In this document: piece after piece, positions 61,758 to 64,000 of the stretch | How the letters are laid out: each line of letters opens with the position of its first letter | Position numbering within the stretch: the stretch's first letter is position 1 | NCBI RefSeq assembly: GCF_003478035.1 | Contig: NZ_QUEP01000015.1 | Coordinates: 7,995 to 71,994, forward strand | Length of the DNA stretch: 64,000 bases | Reading direction: 5' to 3' | Source of the DNA: Clostridium sp. OF03-18AA | GTDB taxonomy: Bacteria > Bacillota > Clostridia > Lachnospirales > Lachnospiraceae | The notes under the pieces: model-generated | What the model was told of the DNA's origin: nothing | Seen by the model: only the letters and a program-made list of their open reading frames with translations | Databases searched by the model: none | Position numbers and translations under genes: made by a program

Positions 61758-63142
61758 ATGGGATTCTGGAAGAAAGCAAAAACTGCCGATACTCCCGGAA
61801 CATGGGAAGGGACGGAAAAATACGGACCAGTGAAACTTGCGTCGGTGGATTTCCGCGACGGTCAGCAGTCTGTAATCGCAACGAGAATGAGAACGGAGGA
61901 CATGCTTCCGATCCTGGAGCAGATGGATGACTTCGGATACGAATGCATCGAGATGTGGGGAGGAGCAACATTCGACTCCTGCATCCGCTATCTGAATGAA
62001 GATCCGTGGGAGCGCCTGAAGGCATTCAAGAGAGTCTGTAAAAAAACACCGCTGCGCATGCTGCTCCGCGGTCAGAATCTTTTAGGCTATACTCCGTATC
62101 CGGATGATGTGGTCGAGAGATTCGTGACAAAGACGGCTGAGGATGGAATGGATATCTTCCTGATCTTTGACGGCTTAAACGATATCAGAAACTGTGCATG
62201 TGCTGCGAAGGCAGCGCTGAAAGCCGGAAAACGCGTGGAAGGAAATATTCAGTTTACTTCCAGCCCGGTACACACTGTTGAATCGTTTGTACAGACAGCA
62301 AAAGATTATGTGAATATCGGAGCGACCGCAGTCCACCTGGAAGATATGGGCGGTATGATCGATCCGACGACGGCGGCAAAGACAGTGGCAGCTGTGAAAA
62401 AAGCCGTCAAAATGGATTTGGAAAAGCAAAACCGGAGACAGAGATCGTTTACGGTCCGTCCATCAAAGACTGGCCGAAGATGCCGGCACTGACCGAGAAC
62501 CTTCTTCTTCAGGTTGCCAGCGTGATCCGTGATGAGGTGACTACAACGGATGAGCTGATCCCGTCCGGTGAGACAGCTTCCTACCGTTCCAACCCGTACA
62601 AGATCTCTGAGTTCACCCTGATCCGTAAGGATCCGCAGTATGTGGGACGCGCGAAAGCCGCACAGGAGTTCGAGAAGGCGAGAGTTGCAGACGATAAGGA
62701 GAAAGCAGGAACCTTCTATCAGGTACTCAAGGCGGTCGGTGTTGACACTCCGGTCGAAGAACTCATGAAGACAACCGGGATCGGATCTGTCCTCTACGCA
62801 AAGAGACCGGGCGACGGTTCTGCGAGAGAGTACGCGGCAAGCTGCCAGAAAGTACTCGGTGGACTTGCAAACATCTGCATCGAGTATGCGACAAAGAGAT
62901 ACCGCAGCAACTGCGTCAACTGGGGAATTCTGCCGTTCACATGTCCGGAAAAAGAGATCGTTCTTGAGCCGGGTGAGTACCTGTATCTTCCGGGAATCCG
63001 CAAAGCAGTGGAAGACGGTGCGACAAGATTTACGGCAAAAGTGATCGGAAAAGACGGCGCAGTCCGCGACCTTGAGTTAGAGCTGAACGGCGTAACCGAG
63101 GCAGAGAAGAAGGTTCTTTTAGCGGGAAGCCTGATCACCTGA
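61758..63142 (+). pseudogene. Chimera of an OadA-like carboxyltransferase and an aconitase-type hydratase C-terminus
   Basis: Two genes joined by a deletion. The first part (61758 to about 62405; start chosen after AGGATG) is an oxaloacetate decarboxylase alpha-type carboxyltransferase barrel: VDFRDGQQSVIATRMRTEDM, MWGGATFD, LLRGQNLLGY and AVHLEDMGG. It lacks the biotin domain. From about 62411, in another frame, come NGFGKAKPETEIVYGPSIKDWP, TTTDELIPSGETASYRSNP and NWGILPF, the C-terminal swivel domain of a hydratase of the aconitase superfamily, running to 63142. The frame-0 ORF stops at 62492. Both parts are degraded relative to full-length relatives, so neither enzyme should work. Confidence 0.8.
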
Positions 63143-63267
63143 TCAATTCCTATAAGGAAGCGTAAATATTAAAACAATACAATACTGCAGGTCCGGTCAG
63201 CGTGAAATTGCGCGCTGACCGCGGGCTGGAAAAACAGGGGTATCACGAATATTTGGAGGTATTACAT

Positions 63268-64000
63268 ATGAAACTGGCAATCATCGGCTTTGTACTCATG
63301 ATCGTCTTAATGTACGTGCTCATTCGGGAAAAGATGGCTCCGCCTGTGGCATTCATCCTTCTCCCACTGATCGCAGCGGCATGTGCAGGATTCGGAATGG
63401 AAGATATCGCAGGTTTTGTGAAAACAGGTATGAATTCCATGTTAAGCACAGCGATCCTGTTCGTCTTTTCTATCTCATATTTCACATTGATGTCCGATAA
63501 AGGACTTTTTGATCCGATCATCAATTTCCTGATCAAAAAAGCGGGAACGAATGTGACAACGATCCTCGTTGCGGCAGTGCTCACAACCTTCGTCGCACAC
63601 TTAGACGGATCCGGCGCGACTACATTCTTAATCGTAGTTCCGGCGTTCTTACCGATCTGCAAGGAGATGGGAATCCGCCCGAAGGCTCTGCTCGGCGCAA
63701 TGTGCGGCGCTTACGGCGTGATGAACATCGTTCCGTGGGGCGGTCCGACGATGCGTGCAGCGAGTGTTGCAGGTGTGGAAGCCGGTGATCTTTACAGTTT
63801 TATCATTCCGGGAATCACATGTCTGGTTCTCATGGCATTTGTGATCGTATTTGTAGTTGCCATGATCGAAAAGAAAAACGGCGCCGGAAATGCGGCAAAG
63901 ATCGAGTCCGAACAGAAAAAGGCAGAGGAGAAGAAGGTAACCTATGACGCCATCTACTGGTTTAACAAGAATCAGCAAGAATTCTCCCACCTCTATAGGT
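63268..64000 (+). CDS. Citrate/H+ symporter, CitMHS family (3' partial, possibly disrupted)
   Basis: A transporter of the CitM family: VLIREKMAPPVAFILLPLIAA, HLDGSGATTFLIVVPAF, MCGAYGVMNIVPWGGP and a long Lys/Glu/Ala-rich loop (residues about 208-225) ending in VTYDAIYWF. ATG follows TTGGAGG. It reads on open to the last base, but after YWF the residues (NKNQQEFSHLYR) no longer look like CitM. The window end there has the half of an IS605-type hairpin, so the gene may be interrupted. It lies downstream of the hydratase remnant and likely belongs to one citrate/tricarboxylate operon. Confidence 0.8.
   Translation, partial: MKLAIIGFVLMIVLMYVLIREKMAPPVAFILLPLIAAACAGFGMEDIAGFVKTGMNSMLSTAILFVFSISYFTLMSDKGLFDPIINFLIKKAGTNVTTILVAAVLTTFVAHLDGSGATTFLIVVPAFLPICKEMGIRPKALLGAMCGAYGVMNIVPWGGPTMRAASVAGVEAGDLYSFIIPGITCLVLMAFVIVFVVAMIEKKNGAGNAAKIESEQKKAEEKKVTYDAIYWFNKNQQEFSHLYR
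63968..64000. mobile_element. Possible IS200/IS605-type end
   Basis: AGAATTCTCCCACCT-CTAT-AGGT at the window edge is the left half of the TCTCCCACCT hairpin seen at the end of IS605/IS1341-type elements. Only four bases of the second arm are visible, so this is tentative. Confidence 0.35.

Overview
The window looks like chromosome from a spore-forming, strictly anaerobic clostridium, most likely Lachnospiraceae. The supporting genes are a group B [FeFe] hydrogenase, the spore genes pdaA, ytvI and a sleC-like gene, the cdaA-ybbR module with two extra membrane-protein genes in front, a primase-sigma operon headed by a dGTPase-like gene, a class A RNase P RNA, and the ApbE / NusG-II / Gx-transporter trio. 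Most of the sequence is moderately GC-rich with strong AAGGAGG-type ribosome binding sites. The first 4.8 kb is clearly more AT-rich and uses different codons, so it looks acquired.

Layout. 1-4.7 kb: the end of a CPx-type metal P-ATPase, then a membrane-anchored small protein carrying a flavinylation-type motif, a cytochrome-b-like membrane protein, and the flavoprotein and iron-sulfur subunits of a fumarate reductase/succinate dehydrogenase-like enzyme, closed by a strong terminator. 4.75-5.35 kb: a junction scar with a palindromic promoter driving an 18-codon ORF and a broken LysR gene. 5.5-13.2 kb: an ECF vitamin-type S component, a class V aminotransferase, a flavin reductase, the hydrogenase, a patatin-like protein, trmO and a cystine-type symporter with an in-frame amber codon near its upstream start. 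13.5-17.9 kb: a SulP transporter, a 48-residue membrane peptide and a KdpDE-like two-component pair. 18-27 kb: PdaA, a CPBP protease, a secreted DUF5722 protein, a DUF6465 protein, an RNA m5C methyltransferase, a RluA pseudouridine synthase, a DacA-type carboxypeptidase and an HD protein. 27-29.4 kb: NusG-II protein, ApbE and Gx transporter.

29.4-42 kb: galT behind a three-hairpin leader, two unknown membrane proteins, cdaA, ybbR, HPr, a Wzy-like polymerase, an aminotransferase, ytvI, a SleC-like protein, tRNA-Gly(CCC), a small Cys-rich secreted protein and uridine phosphorylase. Two inverted copies of a ~68 bp intergenic repeat flank the sleC-like/tRNA segment. 42.6-47 kb: carAB. 47-49.1 kb: an IS200/IS605 element with TnpA, TnpB and a probable omega-RNA end. 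49.1-53.5 kb: a polar amino-acid ABC transporter and an M20 peptidase behind an unusual AT-rich repeat-laden control region. 53.7-61.1 kb: the dgt-dnaG-rpoD-trmK-nif3-uridine kinase run. 61.2-61.5 kb: rnpB. 61.7-64 kb: a decayed citrate/hydratase locus, with an OadA-like gene fused by deletion and frameshift to the C-terminus of an aconitase-type hydratase, followed by a CitM-type transporter whose reading frame appears to run into another IS605-type end at the window edge.

Points that merit most attention are the metal-ATPase/flavin/fumarate-reductase operon, the structured intergenic repeats, the TnpB with a lost zinc ribbon, the tcyP amber codon and the hydratase chimera. All assignments were made by reading the sequence; no database search was run.
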